Numbered from the stretch's first letter, positions 35,693-45,696 are shown. The stretch is DNA of 64,000 bases from Alphaproteobacteria bacterium (GCA_017307375.1 JAFKFH010000018.1:1-64000), one strand, 5' to 3'. Notes: a model not told the origin generated them from the sequence alone. A program made the numbers and translations.

Positions 35693-35710
35693 TTGTCATG
35701 AAACTTTCAT
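35693..35710 (+). promoter_or_regulatory. Pho-box-like element upstream of ugpB
   Basis: TTGTCAT-GAAA-CTTTCAT matches the PhoB box layout (two CTGTCAT-type heptamers, 11-bp repeat, four A-rich bases between); each heptamer has 6 of 7 consensus bases. It lies 75 bp before ugpB, whose E. coli counterpart is a classical Pho regulon operon. PhoB boxes replace the -35; TATTAG overlaps its end, and no ideal -10 lies ten bases on. Confidence 0.6.
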
Positions 35711-35784
35711 ATTAGTGTCTTGACCTGGAAATCGGCTGCCGCCAAAAGCGGGCAGCCCAAGAACATCGCTAGGGGGAGATCCTA

Positions 35785-37113
35785 ATGTTCACGCGACGCC
35801 TGCTCGTTACCGCCGCCACGGCCGCCCTGATCGGCGCCGCGGCCCCCGCCTATGCCGCCCCGGTCGAAATCCAGTGGTGGCATGCCATGGGCGGCCCGCT
35901 CGGCGAGAAGCTCGTCTCGATCGCCGAGGGCTTCAACAAGAGCCAGAGCGACTACAAGGTCGTGCCGGTGTTCAAGGGGTCCTACCCCGAAGCCATGACC
36001 GGCGCCATCGCGGCGTTCCGCGCCAAGCAGCAGCCCGACATCGTCCAGGTGTTCGAAGTCGGCACGGCGACGATGATGGCCGCCAAGGGCGCCATCTATC
36101 CCGTGTACGAGCTGATGAAGGACGAGGGCGAGAAGTTCGACCCCAAGGCCTATGTGAGCGCCGTCACCGGCTACTATTCGGACTCGAAGGGCAACCTGCT
36201 CTCGTTCCCGTTCAACTCGTCGACCCCGGTCTTCTACTACAACAAGACCCTGTTCAAGAAGGCGGGCCTCGACCCCGAGAAGGCGCCGAAGACCTGGCCG
36301 GAAGTGGCCGAGGCCGGCAAGAAGCTGCGTGCGGCCGGCGTCGCCTGCGGCATCACCACGACCTGGCCGTCGTGGGTCAACATCGAGAACCTGTCGGTCT
36401 GGCACGCGAAGCCGATCGCCACACTGAACAACGGCTTCGACGGCCTGGGCACCAAGCTCGAGATCGCCACGCCGCTGCAGGTCAAGCATATCGAGGCGCT
36501 GGCCGAGTGGCAGAAGGACAAGGTGTTCGATTACGGCGGGCGCACCAACCAGGCCGGCTCGAAGTTCGCCTCGCAGGACTGCGCGATGCTGATCGAAAGC
36601 TCGGGCGGCCAGGCCGCGATCCGCGCGAACGCGGCCAAGGCCGGCTACGAATTCGGCATCGGCATGATGCCCTACTGGCCCGACGTGCAGGGCGCCCCGC
36701 AGAACTCGATCATCGGCGGCGCGACGCTGTGGGTGCTGAAGGGCAAGCCGAAGGCCAACTACAAGGGCGTCGCCAAGTTCTTCACCTACCTGTCGAAGCC
36801 TGAAGTCCAGGCCGACTGGCACCAGTCGACCGGCTACCTGCCGATCACCAACGCCTCCTACCAGCTGACGCTGGAATCGGGCTTCTACCAGAAGTTCCCG
36901 GGCGCCGACATTCCGTTCCTGCAGATGTCGAACAAGGCCCCGCTGCCCTACACCAAGGGGCTGCGGCTCGGCTACATGGTGCAGGTGCGCGACGTGATCG
37001 AGGAAGAGCTCGAGGCCGCGTTCTCGGGCAAGAAGACCGCCAAGGCCGCGCTCGAGGATGCGCAGACCCGGGGCAACGCCCTGCTGCGCAAGTTCGAGCA
37101 GGAAAACAAGTAA
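35785..37113 (+). CDS. ugpB: sn-Glycerol-3-phosphate ABC transporter substrate-binding protein
   Basis: Periplasmic binding protein (442 residues) that captures sn-glycerol-3-phosphate and glycerophosphodiesters. Signal peptide RRLLVTAATAALIGAAAPAY ends near AYA. UgpB signatures: IQWWHAMGG, VPVFKGSYPE, PDIVQVFEVGTATMM, FPFNSSTPVFYYNK and the late QSTGYLPITNASY. AGGGGGAG lies a few bases before ATG 35785. First gene of ugpBAEC; preceded by a Pho-box-like element and followed by a strong hairpin that may raise its mRNA level over the membrane genes. Confidence 0.95.
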   Translation: MFTRRLLVTAATAALIGAAAPAYAAPVEIQWWHAMGGPLGEKLVSIAEGFNKSQSDYKVVPVFKGSYPEAMTGAIAAFRAKQQPDIVQVFEVGTATMMAAKGAIYPVYELMKDEGEKFDPKAYVSAVTGYYSDSKGNLLSFPFNSSTPVFYYNKTLFKKAGLDPEKAPKTWPEVAEAGKKLRAAGVACGITTTWPSWVNIENLSVWHAKPIATLNNGFDGLGTKLEIATPLQVKHIEALAEWQKDKVFDYGGRTNQAGSKFASQDCAMLIESSGGQAAIRANAAKAGYEFGIGMMPYWPDVQGAPQNSIIGGATLWVLKGKPKANYKGVAKFFTYLSKPEVQADWHQSTGYLPITNASYQLTLESGFYQKFPGADIPFLQMSNKAPLPYTKGLRLGYMVQVRDVIEEELEAAFSGKKTAKAALEDAQTRGNALLRKFEQENK

Positions 37114-37133
37114 GCTTCGACTGACCCAACGCT

Positions 37134-37163
37134 CCCGGGAGGGGTTTGAAACCCCCTCCCGGG
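37134..37163 (+). promoter_or_regulatory. Strong stem-loop between ugpB and ugpA
   Basis: CCCGGGAGGGG (37134-37144) pairs with CCCCTCCCGGG (37153-37163); TTT/AAA can extend the stem inward past one bulged C. It starts 21 bp after the ugpB stop. No clean T-run follows, so read-through into ugpA is expected; such hairpins protect the 3' end of binding-protein messages or act as partial terminators. Confidence 0.65.
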
Positions 37164-37196
37164 TTGATTTCGTTCCAACCGGGATTGCGCCTGCCG

Positions 37197-38078
37197 ATGC
37201 ATAAACGGGTAACCTTCGACAACAAGCTCTTGCCCTATCTGCTGGTATCGCCGCAGATCCTGGTCACCCTTGTGTTCTTCTTCATCCCGGCCGGCGAAGC
37301 CGTGGTCTATTCGGTGTTCAGCCAGGATGCCTTCGGCATCGAGATCAATTTCGTCGGGCTGGACAATTTCCTGTTCCTGCTGAACGACCCGCATTACCTG
37401 CGATCGTTCGGCATCACGGTCTTCTATTCGGTCGCGGTCGCGGTCAGCGCGCTGATCCCGGCACTGATCCTGGCCGTACTGGCCGACGGTGTCGCCAAGG
37501 GCGCGACAGTCTACAAGACCCTGCTGATCTGGCCCTATGCGGTTGCGCCGGCCGTCGCCGGCGTCCTCTGGGTCTTCATGTTCAATCCGGCCGTCGGCAT
37601 CGTCGCCCAGTGGCTGCGCGCGGCGGGCATCGACTGGAACTACAAGCTCGACGGCGACCAGGCCATGGCGCTGGTCATCTTCGCCGCCGCCTGGAAGCAG
37701 ATTTCCTACAACTTCCTGTTCTTCCTGGCCGGGCTGCAGGCCATTCCGAAATCGCTGATCGAGGCCGCGGCGATCGACGGCGCCGGGCCGATGCGCCGCT
37801 TCTTCACCATCATCCTGCCGCTGCTGTCGCCGACCACGTTCTTCCTGGCCGTCGTCAACATGGTCTACGCGTTCTTCGACACCTTCGGCGTGATCCACGC
37901 CGTGACGCTGGGCGGCCCGGCAGGCGCCACCAACATCCTGGTCTACAAGGTCTTCAACGACGGCTTCATCGGCCTCGACCTCGGCTCGTCCTCGGCCCAG
38001 TCGGTCATCCTGCTGCTGATCGTCGTCGTGCTGACCGTGGTCCAGTTCCGCTATGTCGAGCGCAAGGTGCAGTACTGA
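37197..38078 (+). CDS. ugpA: sn-Glycerol-3-phosphate ABC transporter permease UgpA
   Basis: Inner-membrane permease, 293 residues, six helices. The first helix is [20 protein letters not shown]; the UgpA/MalF-type EAA loop is [20 protein letters not shown], and [20 protein letters not shown] is a family signature. ATG 37197 ([15 protein letters not shown]) is chosen over an in-frame start inside the hairpin. Its stop overlaps ugpE (TGATG). Forms the channel with UgpE. Confidence 0.94.
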   Translation: MHKRVTFDNKLLPYLLVSPQILVTLVFFFIPAGEAVVYSVFSQDAFGIEINFVGLDNFLFLLNDPHYLRSFGITVFYSVAVAVSALIPALILAVLADGVAKGATVYKTLLIWPYAVAPAVAGVLWVFMFNPAVGIVAQWLRAAGIDWNYKLDGDQAMALVIFAAAWKQISYNFLFFLAGLQAIPKSLIEAAAIDGAGPMRRFFTIILPLLSPTTFFLAVVNMVYAFFDTFGVIHAVTLGGPAGATNILVYKVFNDGFIGLDLGSSSAQSVILLLIVVVLTVVQFRYVERKVQY

Positions 38079-38923
38079 TGTCGGGCTCGGGCCGCCTTTC
38101 CTCGCTGCTGATCCATGGCGTGCTGATCCTCGGCATCGCCGTCATCGCCTTCCCCATCCTGATCGCGCTGATCGCCTCGTCGCACGACCAGATCACGCTG
38201 GTCGGCAAGTTCCCGTTCTATTTCGGCGAACATTTCATCGAGAATTACCGGACCGTGCTGGGCGAGGGCATGAAGCGCGCCGGCGGCGGCGCGGTCGGTC
38301 CGATGCTGATGAATTCGTTCGTGATGGCGATCGTCATCGCGGTCGGCAAGATCGTGATCTCGATCCTCTCGGCCTTCGCGATCGTCTATTTCCGCTTCCC
38401 CTTCCGCATGGGCTTCTTCTGGATGATCTTCATCACCCTGATGCTGCCGGTCGAGGTGCGGATCCTGCCGACCTACCAGGTCATCGCCAATCTCGAGCTG
38501 CTGAATTCCTATACCGGCCTGACGCTGCCGCTGATCGCCTCGGCCACCGCGACCTTCCTGTTCCGGCAGTTCTTCCTGACCGTGCCCGAGGAACTGACCG
38601 AGGCGTCGCGCATCGACGGCGCCGGGCCGATGCGCTTCTTCTGGGATGTGCTGCTGCCGCTGTCGCGCACCAACATCGCGGCGCTGTTCGTGATCGTCTT
38701 CATCTACGGCTGGAACCAGTATCTCTGGCCGCTCCTGGTGACCCAGGAGGAGAGCATGTACACCGTCGTCATGGGCATCCAGCGCATGGTCACGGTCGCC
38801 GACGCCCAGGCCGAGTGGAACCTCGTGATGGCGACGACGATCCTGGCGCTGCTGCCGCCGGTCCTTGTCGTCGTGCTGATGCAGCGCTGGTTCGTCAAGG
38901 GCCTGGTCGAGACCGAGAAGTAA
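38078..38923 (+). CDS. ugpE: sn-Glycerol-3-phosphate ABC transporter permease UgpE
   Basis: Inner-membrane permease, 281 residues, six helices, pairing with UgpA. Seen: an N-terminal helix ([20 protein letters not shown]), the EAA loop [20 protein letters not shown], and the MalG-type [17 protein letters not shown] 38078 overlaps the ugpA stop by 1 bp; stop 14 bp before ugpC. Confidence 0.94.
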   Translation: MSGSGRLSSLLIHGVLILGIAVIAFPILIALIASSHDQITLVGKFPFYFGEHFIENYRTVLGEGMKRAGGGAVGPMLMNSFVMAIVIAVGKIVISILSAFAIVYFRFPFRMGFFWMIFITLMLPVEVRILPTYQVIANLELLNSYTGLTLPLIASATATFLFRQFFLTVPEELTEASRIDGAGPMRFFWDVLLPLSRTNIAALFVIVFIYGWNQYLWPLLVTQEESMYTVVMGIQRMVTVADAQAEWNLVMATTILALLPPVLVVVLMQRWFVKGLVETEK

Positions 38924-38936
38924 GGAACAGATACCG

Positions 38937-39995
38937 ATGGCCGCAGTCGCCTTTTCCGCCGTCAGGAAGTCCTACGGCAACAACCCCGTCATCCACGGCG
39001 TCGACATGCAGATCGCCGATGGCGAGTTCATCGTCATCGTGGGTCCCTCGGGCTGCGGCAAGTCGACGCTGCTGCGCATGGTCGCCGGCCTCGAGGCGAT
39101 CTCCGCCGGCACGATCGCGATCGGCGAGCGGGTCGTGAACAACCTGGAACCCAAGGACCGCGACATCGCGATGGTGTTCCAGAACTATGCGCTGTACCCG
39201 CATATGTCGGTCTTCGAGAACATGGCCTACGGCCTGAAGATCCGCGGCTTCTCGAAGTCGGACATCGAGGCGCGGGTCAAGCGCGCAGCCGACATCCTGC
39301 AGCTCGACCCCTACCTTGCGCGTCGCCCGCGCGAACTGTCGGGCGGCCAGCGCCAGCGCGTCGCCATGGGCCGCGCCATCGTGCGCCAACCGGCGGTGTT
39401 CCTGTTCGACGAACCGTTGTCGAACCTCGACGCCAAGCTGCGCGTGCAGATGCGCATCGAGATCAAGCGGCTGCATCGCGAACTCGGCGTCACCTCGATC
39501 TACGTCACCCACGACCAGATCGAGGCGATGACGCTCGCCGACCGCCTGGTCGTGATGAACGGCGGCCGGGCCGAGCAGATCGGCCCGCCGAAGGAAGTCT
39601 ACGAACGCCCCGCCACCACCTTCGTCGCGACCTTCATCGGCTCGCCGGCGATGAACCTGATTCCGGCGCGGGTCCAGGCGCCGGACCTGTTCGAGCTGGC
39701 CGGGGGCCTGAGCGTGCGGCTGCCCGCGCCCCGTGGTGCCGCCGCCGGTACCGACCTGACCTTCGGCATCCGCCCCGAACATGTCGCGCTGGCCGACGAC
39801 GGCGCGCCGCTGACGGTCGAACTGGCCGAGGAGCTGGGCGCCGACACCATCGTCTACGGTCGCCTCGACGGCGGCCAGGAACTGGTCGTGCGGGTGCCCG
39901 GATACCTCGAACTGAACATCGGCGATCGCGTCGGCATCCAGATCGACACCTCCAAGGTGCATCTGTTCGACAAGGCCAGCGGCCAGCGGCTGTAG
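38937..39995 (+). CDS. ugpC: sn-Glycerol-3-phosphate ABC transporter ATP-binding protein
   Basis: ATPase of the CUT1/MalK type, 352 residues. Walker [11 protein letters not shown]-loop [20 protein letters not shown], signature [15 protein letters not shown], Walker [12 protein letters not shown] and switch [15 protein letters not shown] are seen. The C-terminal TOBE/OB regulatory domain includes FGIRPEHV and is where UgpC is inhibited by phosphate or PhoU-type signals in E. coli; conservation of that control here is inferred only. Last gene of ugpBAEC. Confidence 0.94.
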   Translation: MAAVAFSAVRKSYGNNPVIHGVDMQIADGEFIVIVGPSGCGKSTLLRMVAGLEAISAGTIAIGERVVNNLEPKDRDIAMVFQNYALYPHMSVFENMAYGLKIRGFSKSDIEARVKRAADILQLDPYLARRPRELSGGQRQRVAMGRAIVRQPAVFLFDEPLSNLDAKLRVQMRIEIKRLHRELGVTSIYVTHDQIEAMTLADRLVVMNGGRAEQIGPPKEVYERPATTFVATFIGSPAMNLIPARVQAPDLFELAGGLSVRLPAPRGAAAGTDLTFGIRPEHVALADDGAPLTVELAEELGADTIVYGRLDGGQELVVRVPGYLELNIGDRVGIQIDTSKVHLFDKASGQRL

Positions 39996-40083
39996 CCGTT
40001 CCGTCACAACGCTTGCGCAGCCCCCCGGAAGTACGCTAACGCCTCGTTGATTGGACGCAGGCTGGCGTCCTTCTGGAGGGGAA

Positions 40084-40941
40084 ATGATGAAGCGCTTGAT
40101 GACCTGCGCGGCGGGCCTGCTGGCCGCCGTCGTTCTGGCCGGCTCGGCCACTGCCCAGACCAAGGACTGGTCGACGATCCGCATCGCGACCGAGGGCGCC
40201 TACAAGCCCTGGAACTTCACCGACGCGTCCGGCAAGCTCGTCGGCTACGAGCTCGACCTCGCCGCCGATCTCTGCGCCCGCATCAAGGCGAAGTGCGAAA
40301 TCTCGGCCCAGGCTTTCGACGGCATGATCCCCGGCCTGAACGCGGGCAAGTTCGACGCGATCATGGCCGGCATGAACATCAGCCCGAAGCGCCTCGAAGC
40401 CATCAACTTCTCGCTGCCCTACGGCCGCACCCCGTCGACCTGGGCGACGACCAAGGACAGCGCGCTGGCCAAGCTGCCGGATGCCGACAAGGTCTATTCG
40501 CTGGTCGGCGGCGCCGACCTCGCCGCGGCCGAGAAGGCCGCCGCCGATCTCAAGCCGCTGCTCAAAGGCAAGATCATCGGGGTCCAGACTTCGACGATCC
40601 AGGCGAACTTCATCGAACAGTACTTCAAGGACGTCGTCGAGATCCGCCAGTACAAGACGACCGAGCAGCACGATCTCGACCTGCTCGCCGGTCGCCTCGA
40701 CGCGGTGTTCGCCTCGATGTCCTACCTGAAGGGCGTGACCGAGGAGAACAAGGAGATCGTCATGGCCGGGCCGCGCTTCACCGGCGGCATCCTGGGCGCC
40801 GGGGTCGCGGTCGGGCTGCGCAAGACCGACCCGGAACTGAAGGAGAAGTTCGACGCGGCCGTCGCCGCCGCGATCGCCGACGGCACGGTGGCCAAGCTGT
40901 CGGTCAAGTGGTTCGGCTTCGACATCACGCCGAAGGGCTGA
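40084..40941 (+). CDS. Basic amino acid/opine-type ABC transporter substrate-binding protein
   Basis: Family 3 periplasmic binding protein, 285 residues, of the HisJ/ArgT/OccT/NocT group. Signal peptide MTCAAGLLAAVVLAGSATA; then IRIATEGAYKPWNFTDASGK, LVGYELDLAADLCARI and AFDGMIPGLNAGKFDAIMAG. An insertion around DKVYSLVGGADLAAAEKAA before the hinge is typical of octopine/nopaline-type and lysine/arginine/ornithine binders. GGAGGGG precedes ATG 40084 (a second ATG follows). A perfect hairpin follows the stop. First gene of a SBP-QM-P operon; exact ligand not determinable. Confidence 0.92.
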   Translation: MMKRLMTCAAGLLAAVVLAGSATAQTKDWSTIRIATEGAYKPWNFTDASGKLVGYELDLAADLCARIKAKCEISAQAFDGMIPGLNAGKFDAIMAGMNISPKRLEAINFSLPYGRTPSTWATTKDSALAKLPDADKVYSLVGGADLAAAEKAAADLKPLLKGKIIGVQTSTIQANFIEQYFKDVVEIRQYKTTEQHDLDLLAGRLDAVFASMSYLKGVTEENKEIVMAGPRFTGGILGAGVAVGLRKTDPELKEKFDAAVAAAIADGTVAKLSVKWFGFDITPKG

Positions 40942-40948
40942 TGCGCCC

Positions 40949-40973
40949 GGGGCGCGCCCCCGCGGCGCGCCCC
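40949..40973 (+). promoter_or_regulatory. Strong stem-loop between the amino-acid binding protein and its permease
   Basis: GGGGCGCGCC (40949-40958) pairs perfectly with GGCGCGCCCC (40964-40973) around a 5-base loop, 8 bp after the stop. No T-run follows. It mirrors the ugpB-ugpA hairpin in place and strength. Confidence 0.65.
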
Positions 40974-40993
40974 GACGACCTCTCGGGGGCGGG

Positions 40994-41704
40994 ATGGGTT
41001 ATTTCGAACTGATGGGCTTCGGCCCAAAGGGCTGGGGCCTGCTGCTGGCGCAGGCCACGCTGATGACCATCGCGGTCTCGGTCACGGCCTTTGCCATCGG
41101 CGCCGTGCTGGGCGGTCTGCTGGCCTGGGCCCGCCTCGCCGGCGGGCGCGGCATCGGCATCGCGGCCGAGACCTACGTCACCGTGCTGCGCGGCATCCCC
41201 GACCTTCTGGTCATCTATCTGCTCTATTTCGGCGGCTCGTCGGTTCTGACCAGCGTGATGCGCTGGCTCGGCAATGACGGCTTCGTCGGTGTCAATGCCT
41301 TTGCCGCCGGCGCGATCGCCGTCGGCATCATCTCGGCCGCCTATCAATCGGAAGTCTATCGCGGCGCGTTCGGCGCGGTGGCCAAGGGCGAGATCGAGGC
41401 GGCGCGGGCGGTCGGCATGGGCCGCATGCTGATGTTCCGCCGCATCCTGGCCCCGCAGATCCTGCGCTTCGCCATTCCGGGCCTCGGCAATGTCTGGCAG
41501 CTGGCACTGAAGGAATCGGCACTGATCTCCGTCGTCGGCCTGACCGAGATCCTGCGCCAGGCCCAGGTCGGCGCCGGGTCGACCCGCCAGCCCTTCGTCT
41601 TCTTCATCACCGCCGCCCTGCTCTACCTGCTGTTGTCGACCGTGTCGGGCTGGGGCTTCAACCGGGCCGAGGCAGCCGCGATGCGCGGCGTCAGGCGGGC
41701 CTGA
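40994..41704 (+). CDS. Polar amino acid ABC transporter permease (HisQ/OccQ type)
   Basis: Inner-membrane permease, 236 residues, five helices. [20 protein letters not shown] is the first helix; [20 protein letters not shown] and the EAA loop [20 protein letters not shown] are family hallmarks, as is [20 protein letters not shown]. It begins 52 bp after the binding-protein gene, past a hairpin, and overlaps the next permease by 1 bp (TGATG). Confidence 0.93.
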   Translation: MGYFELMGFGPKGWGLLLAQATLMTIAVSVTAFAIGAVLGGLLAWARLAGGRGIGIAAETYVTVLRGIPDLLVIYLLYFGGSSVLTSVMRWLGNDGFVGVNAFAAGAIAVGIISAAYQSEVYRGAFGAVAKGEIEAARAVGMGRMLMFRRILAPQILRFAIPGLGNVWQLALKESALISVVGLTEILRQAQVGAGSTRQPFVFFITAALLYLLLSTVSGWGFNRAEAAAMRGVRRA

Positions 41705-42414
41705 TGGATCTCGTCTTCCTCGCCGATACCTTCGTCACGCTGCTCGGCGGCGTACCGCTGCTGCTGCAGCTCACCGCGATCTCGGTCTCGGTCGGCGCGG
41801 TGCTCGCCGTGCTGCTGGCGCTGATGCGGCTGTCGGGCAACCCGCTGCTCGACTATCCGGCGCGCGGCTACGTCTTCGTCTTCCGCGGCACGCCGCTGCT
41901 GGTGCAGATCTTCCTGATCTATTACGGCCTGGGCCAGTTTCCGGAAATCCGCCAGTCGGTCGCCTGGCCGTTCCTGCGCCAGCCCTACTGGTGCGCCATG
42001 CTGGCCCTGACCTTGAACACCACCGCCTACGCGACCGAGATCATCCGCGGCGGCATCCTGTCGGTGCCGTTCGGCCAGATCGAGGCTGCGCGCGCCTGCG
42101 GCATGTCGCGCCTGCTGATCTTCCGGCGCATCATCCTGCCGCAAGGGCTGCGCACCGCCCTGCCCGCCTATGGCAACGAGATCATCCTGATGACGCGAGC
42201 CACCGCGCTGGCCTCGGTGATCACGCTGATGGAGGTGACCGGCATCGCCTCGAAACTGGTGTCCGAGACCTTTCGCGCCATCGAAGTCTTCGCCTGCGCC
42301 GGCGCGATCTACCTGATCATCAACTTCCTCATTTCGCGGGCGATCGCCCTGGCCGAACGACGCCTGTCGCCGCAGCTGGCCGCGCCCCCTGCCGCCCCGG
42401 AGCCTGCCCGATGA
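41704..42414 (+). CDS. Polar amino acid ABC transporter permease (HisM/OccM type)
   Basis: Inner-membrane permease, 236 residues, partner of the HisQ-type protein. Seen: [40 protein letters not shown] with the family aromatic stretch, [20 protein letters not shown] as EAA loop, and a long periplasmic segment [20 protein letters not shown] typical of HisM/OccM. Its stop overlaps the ATPase start (ATGA). Confidence 0.93.
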   Translation: MDLVFLADTFVTLLGGVPLLLQLTAISVSVGAVLAVLLALMRLSGNPLLDYPARGYVFVFRGTPLLVQIFLIYYGLGQFPEIRQSVAWPFLRQPYWCAMLALTLNTTAYATEIIRGGILSVPFGQIEAARACGMSRLLIFRRIILPQGLRTALPAYGNEIILMTRATALASVITLMEVTGIASKLVSETFRAIEVFACAGAIYLIINFLISRAIALAERRLSPQLAAPPAAPEPAR

Positions 42415-43184
42415 CCACCCCCGCCATCAGCCTGAAGGGCATCCGCAAGCGCTTCGGCGACCTCGAGGTGCTCAAGGGCATTTCGCTCGACGCGGCCGAA
42501 GGCGACGTCATCTCGATCCTCGGCGCCTCCGGTTCGGGCAAGTCGACGCTGCTGCGCTGCATCAACCTGCTGGAGGTCGCGGACGCCGGCGACGTCGTGA
42601 TCGGCGGCGAGGCCATCGCCTGGAAGCCGAAGCGGGACGGCGGGCGCGAGGCTGCCGACCGCGCGCAGGTCGAGCGGATGCGGGCCCGCCTGGGGATGGT
42701 CTTCCAGAACTTCAACCTGTGGTCGCACATGACCGTGCTGGAAAACGTCATCGAGGCACCGGTCCACGTGCAGAAGCGGCCGAAGGCCGAGGCCATCGCC
42801 GAAGCCGAGGCGCTGCTGGACAAGGTCGGCATTGCCGACAAGCGCAACCATTACCCGGCGCATCTGTCGGGCGGCCAGCAGCAGCGGGCGGCGATCGCGC
42901 GCGCGCTGGCCATGCACCCCCGGGTCATGCTGTTCGACGAACCGACCTCGGCCCTCGACCCCGAACTGGTCGGCGAGGTCCTGCGGGTGATGCGGGCGCT
43001 GGCCTACGAGGGGCGGACGATGCTGGTCGTGACCCACGAGATCGGCTTCGCCCGCGAGGTGTCGGACCGGGTGTTGTTCCTGCACCAGGGCGTGATCGAG
43101 GCCGACGGCCGGCCCGACGAGATTTTCACCGCGCCGAAATCGGACCGCCTGCGCCAGTTCCTGGCCCGGACGATGCCGGCCTGA
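42411..43184 (+). CDS. Polar amino acid ABC transporter ATP-binding protein (HisP/OccP type)
   Basis: A 257-residue ATPase. Walker [11 protein letters not shown]-loop [20 protein letters not shown] (the NFNLW is typical of this family), signature [15 protein letters not shown], Walker [20 protein letters not shown] and switch [15 protein letters not shown]. Insert [20 protein letters not shown] matches HisP/OccP. Last gene of the four-gene importer operon; converges with ycgN, 47 bp between. Confidence 0.94.
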   Translation: MTTPAISLKGIRKRFGDLEVLKGISLDAAEGDVISILGASGSGKSTLLRCINLLEVADAGDVVIGGEAIAWKPKRDGGREAADRAQVERMRARLGMVFQNFNLWSHMTVLENVIEAPVHVQKRPKAEAIAEAEALLDKVGIADKRNHYPAHLSGGQQQRAAIARALAMHPRVMLFDEPTSALDPELVGEVLRVMRALAYEGRTMLVVTHEIGFAREVSDRVLFLHQGVIEADGRPDEIFTAPKSDRLRQFLARTMPA

Positions 43185-43231
43185 GCGGTCGTCATACGCC
43201 CGCCAGCATCGCGCGACCGCGCAGATCCGGA

Positions 43232-43669
43232 TCAGTCGAACCAGTCGACGACGTGATCCTCGAGCTCGCCGGCCAGATGTTCGGCGACGGCCCGCCCCCG
43301 GACCGAGACCCCGGCCTGATGGACGGTCTCGGAGTCGCCCGAAACCAGCGGGTGCCACCAGGGCAGGTCCTTGCGTTCGGCGACAAGACGGTAGCCGCAG
43401 GTCGACGGCATCCATTTCAGCGCATCGACCAGCGTCGGATCGAGCGAGATGCAGTCCGGCACCAGCGCCTGGCGCTTGGGATAGTTGCCGCAGCGGCATG
43501 TGCCGAGGTCGAGCAACCGGCAGGCCACGTTGGTGTAGTGCACCCGGCCGGTATCCATGTCCTCGAGCTTGTGCAGGCAGCATTTGCCGCAGCCGTCGCA
43601 CAGGCTTTCCCATTCGTCGCGGGACAGTTGGTCGAGCGTCTTCGCACGCCAGAACGGCTGGTCGGTCAT
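43232..43669 (-). CDS. YcgN/UPF0260 cysteine-cluster protein
   Basis: A 145-residue protein of the UPF0260 family (CxxCxxxCC type). The cluster [18 protein letters not shown] lies near the N-terminus with further cysteines in [19 protein letters not shown] and VPDCISLDP, an arrangement expected to bind zinc or an iron-sulfur centre. [20 protein letters not shown] and WHPLVSGD are also family signatures. Function not established. It follows phaZ by 40 bp on the same strand. Confidence 0.92.
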   Translation of the reverse strand: MTDQPFWRAKTLDQLSRDEWESLCDGCGKCCLHKLEDMDTGRVHYTNVACRLLDLGTCRCGNYPKRQALVPDCISLDPTLVDALKWMPSTCGYRLVAERKDLPWWHPLVSGDSETVHQAGVSVRGRAVAEHLAGELEDHVVDWFD

Positions 43670-43709
43670 CGGCCGAGGCTAGTCCCGATCGAGGCGGCCC
43701 GGCAAGCGG

Positions 43710-44942
43710 TCAGCCGCCATGGGCCCGGATGAAGGCGGCGACGCGCGGCTGGATTTCCGAGCGCCAGCGGCGGCCGTTGAAGACGCCGTAGTGGCCGACC
43801 CCCGGCTGTTCGTAATGGCCGCGCATGTCGTCGGCCAGATTGACGCAGAGGTCGTGCGCCGCCCGGGTCTGCCCGATGCCGGAAATGTCGTCGAGTTCAC
43901 CTTCGACCGTCATCAGCGCGGTGCGGGTGATGGCGCCGCAATCGATCAGTTCGCCCCGGCAGCGCATGACGCCGCGCGGCAGCTGATGCTCCTGAAAGAC
44001 CTGGCGGATGGTCTGCAGGTAGTATTCGGCGGGCAGGTCCATCACGGCGCGGTATTCGTCGTAGAAATCCTTGTGCGCCTCGACCGAATCCCCGTCGCCC
44101 TTGATCATGTTGTGGAAGACGCGCAGATGCGCGCCGACATGCCGGTCCAGGTTCATCGACATGAAGCCGCTGAGTTGCAGGAAGCCGGGATAGACCCGGC
44201 GCATGTAGCCGGGATAATTCACCGGGACGCGGGTGATCACCGACTGCTCGAACCAGGCCAGCGACCGTTCGGTCGCGAGCTTGTTGGGCACGGTCGGGTT
44301 GCGGCGGGTGTCGATCGGCCCGCCCATCAGCGTCATCGTGCGTGGCGTGGCCGGGTCGTTCATCGCGTTCATCAGCGCGACGGCTGCCATCACCGGCACC
44401 GATGGCTGGCATACTGCCATCACGTGGGTGCCGGGTCCGAGGAAGCGCAGGAAGCCGATGACGTAGTCGATATAGTCGTCGAGGTCGAAGGCCCCTTCCG
44501 CCAGCCGGACCAGCCGGGCGTCGCGCCACTCGGTGATATAGACCTCATGATCCGGCAGCATCGCCTGCACGGTGCCGCGCAGCAGCGTGGCGAAATGGCC
44601 CGAGAGCGGCGCGACGATAAGGAGCTTCGGGTCCTTGCCCGCCGGCACGCCCTGACGCTCGAACTGCCGGAGTTGGGCGAAGGGGCGACGATCGACGATA
44701 TGTTCGACGACCGGAACCTCGCGGCCGGCGATCATCGTGGTCTTCAGGCCGAAATCTGGCTTGCCTTGCGGCCGCGTCGAATGCTCGAACACGTCGAAAG
44801 CCGCGGCAACCGTGCGGCCGGCCGGGGTGTAGGACAACGGATTCAGCGGGTTGCGGAAAAGCTGCATGCCGGCTTCGGCCGAGAGGCGGAAGGGAATCAG
44901 CGCCGCCTGCTGGAACTCGTGCATCTGGTACAAAAACGTCAT
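43710..44942 (-). CDS. phaZ: Intracellular polyhydroxyalkanoate (PHB) depolymerase
   Basis: Intracellular PHB depolymerase mobilising stored poly(3-hydroxybutyrate); 410 residues, family length. MTFLYQMHEFQQAALIPFRL is the typical N-terminus of this group. The catalytic cysteine replacing lipase serine lies in HVMAVCQPSVPVMAA; ITEWRDARLVRLAEG and VEGELDDISGIGQT (catalytic Asp region) and the late GVGHYGVFNGRRWR (His) complete the site. ATG 44942 fits the family start, with AGGAG 11 bases upstream. Its presence implies the organism stores PHB. The polymer-making genes are not in this window. Confidence 0.94.
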   Translation of the reverse strand: MTFLYQMHEFQQAALIPFRLSAEAGMQLFRNPLNPLSYTPAGRTVAAAFDVFEHSTRPQGKPDFGLKTTMIAGREVPVVEHIVDRRPFAQLRQFERQGVPAGKDPKLLIVAPLSGHFATLLRGTVQAMLPDHEVYITEWRDARLVRLAEGAFDLDDYIDYVIGFLRFLGPGTHVMAVCQPSVPVMAAVALMNAMNDPATPRTMTLMGGPIDTRRNPTVPNKLATERSLAWFEQSVITRVPVNYPGYMRRVYPGFLQLSGFMSMNLDRHVGAHLRVFHNMIKGDGDSVEAHKDFYDEYRAVMDLPAEYYLQTIRQVFQEHQLPRGVMRCRGELIDCGAITRTALMTVEGELDDISGIGQTRAAHDLCVNLADDMRGHYEQPGVGHYGVFNGRRWRSEIQPRVAAFIRAHGG

Positions 44943-45072
44943 GGTACGCGACACTCCTGACCTGATCTGCGCCGGGGAACGCCCTACGCTCGGCGCCAGA
45001 TCGTTCGCATACGGATAGCATCCGGCTCGTTTGCTTAACAAGCCGTATAGCTGTGCAAATTCGTGACGGAAA

Positions 45073-45696
45073 TTACAGCAGAGAGCGTATTTTTTCGGCG
45101 ATCGACTGCGGCTCGACCTGCGGGCGGAAATGGGCGCGATAACGACCGTCCCGGCCCATCAGGTAGACGAAACCCGAATGATCCATCAGGTAATCGCTGG
45201 ATCCTGCAGTTTCCTTCGACCGGGCATAGTAGACACGGTATGCCTTTGCCGCCGCCTTGACCTGCTCTGCCGTACCGCCCAGGCCCACCATGTCGTTGCC
45301 GAAATTGCCGACATAATCCTTCAGCACCTGGGTGGTGTCACGTTCGGGATCCACGGTGATGAAAACGAGCTGGACCTGTTTGCGTTCCGCGGGCGTAAGC
45401 AGATCGTAGGCGGCGGCCATGTTCGCCAGTTCGGTCGGGCACACATCCGGGCAGAAGGTGTAGCCGAAATAGACCAGCATCAGCTTGCCGGCGAAGTCCT
45501 TGTCGGTGACGGTCCTGCCGGTCTGGTCGACCAGCGTGAAGGGACCGCCCAATTGCAACTGCTCGGCCCCCATGCCGGCCATCTGGCCGCCGCGGTTGAA
45601 ATAGCGCCAGGCGGCGAAACCGCCGAGCGCGGCGGCCAGCACCAGCGCCAGCAACAGGCCGCGCTTCAGGCCCCGCTTCATCGGACTGTCGGCCAT
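45073..45696 (-). CDS. Sco1/SenC family copper chaperone
   Basis: Membrane-anchored thioredoxin-fold protein, 207 residues, that delivers copper to the CuA site of cytochrome oxidase or acts as thiol reductant. One N-terminal anchor (GLLLALVLAAALGGFAAW), then GKLMLVYFGYTFCPDVCPTE with the CxxxC copper ligands, and the ligand His in LMDHSGFVYLM. AGGAGG precedes ATG 45696. It follows a TauE/SafE-type membrane protein by 11 bp, a pairing that suggests copper or haem supply for an oxidase. No oxidase genes are seen nearby. Confidence 0.93.
   Translation of the reverse strand: MADSPMKRGLKRGLLLALVLAAALGGFAAWRYFNRGGQMAGMGAEQLQLGGPFTLVDQTGRTVTDKDFAGKLMLVYFGYTFCPDVCPTELANMAAAYDLLTPAERKQVQLVFITVDPERDTTQVLKDYVGNFGNDMVGLGGTAEQVKAAAKAYRVYYARSKETAGSSDYLMDHSGFVYLMGRDGRYRAHFRPQVEPQSIAEKIRSLL

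Noticed and set aside
40053-40070. GGACGC/GCGTCC hairpin before the amino-acid binding-protein gene
   Set aside because: Only 6 bp with a 6-base loop, just before the ribosome site; could be chance in this base composition.
43185-43220. GCGGTCG/CGACCGC inverted repeat between the amino-acid ATPase and ycgN genes
   Set aside because: Seven-bp stem with a 22-base loop and no T-run; not convincing as a terminator.
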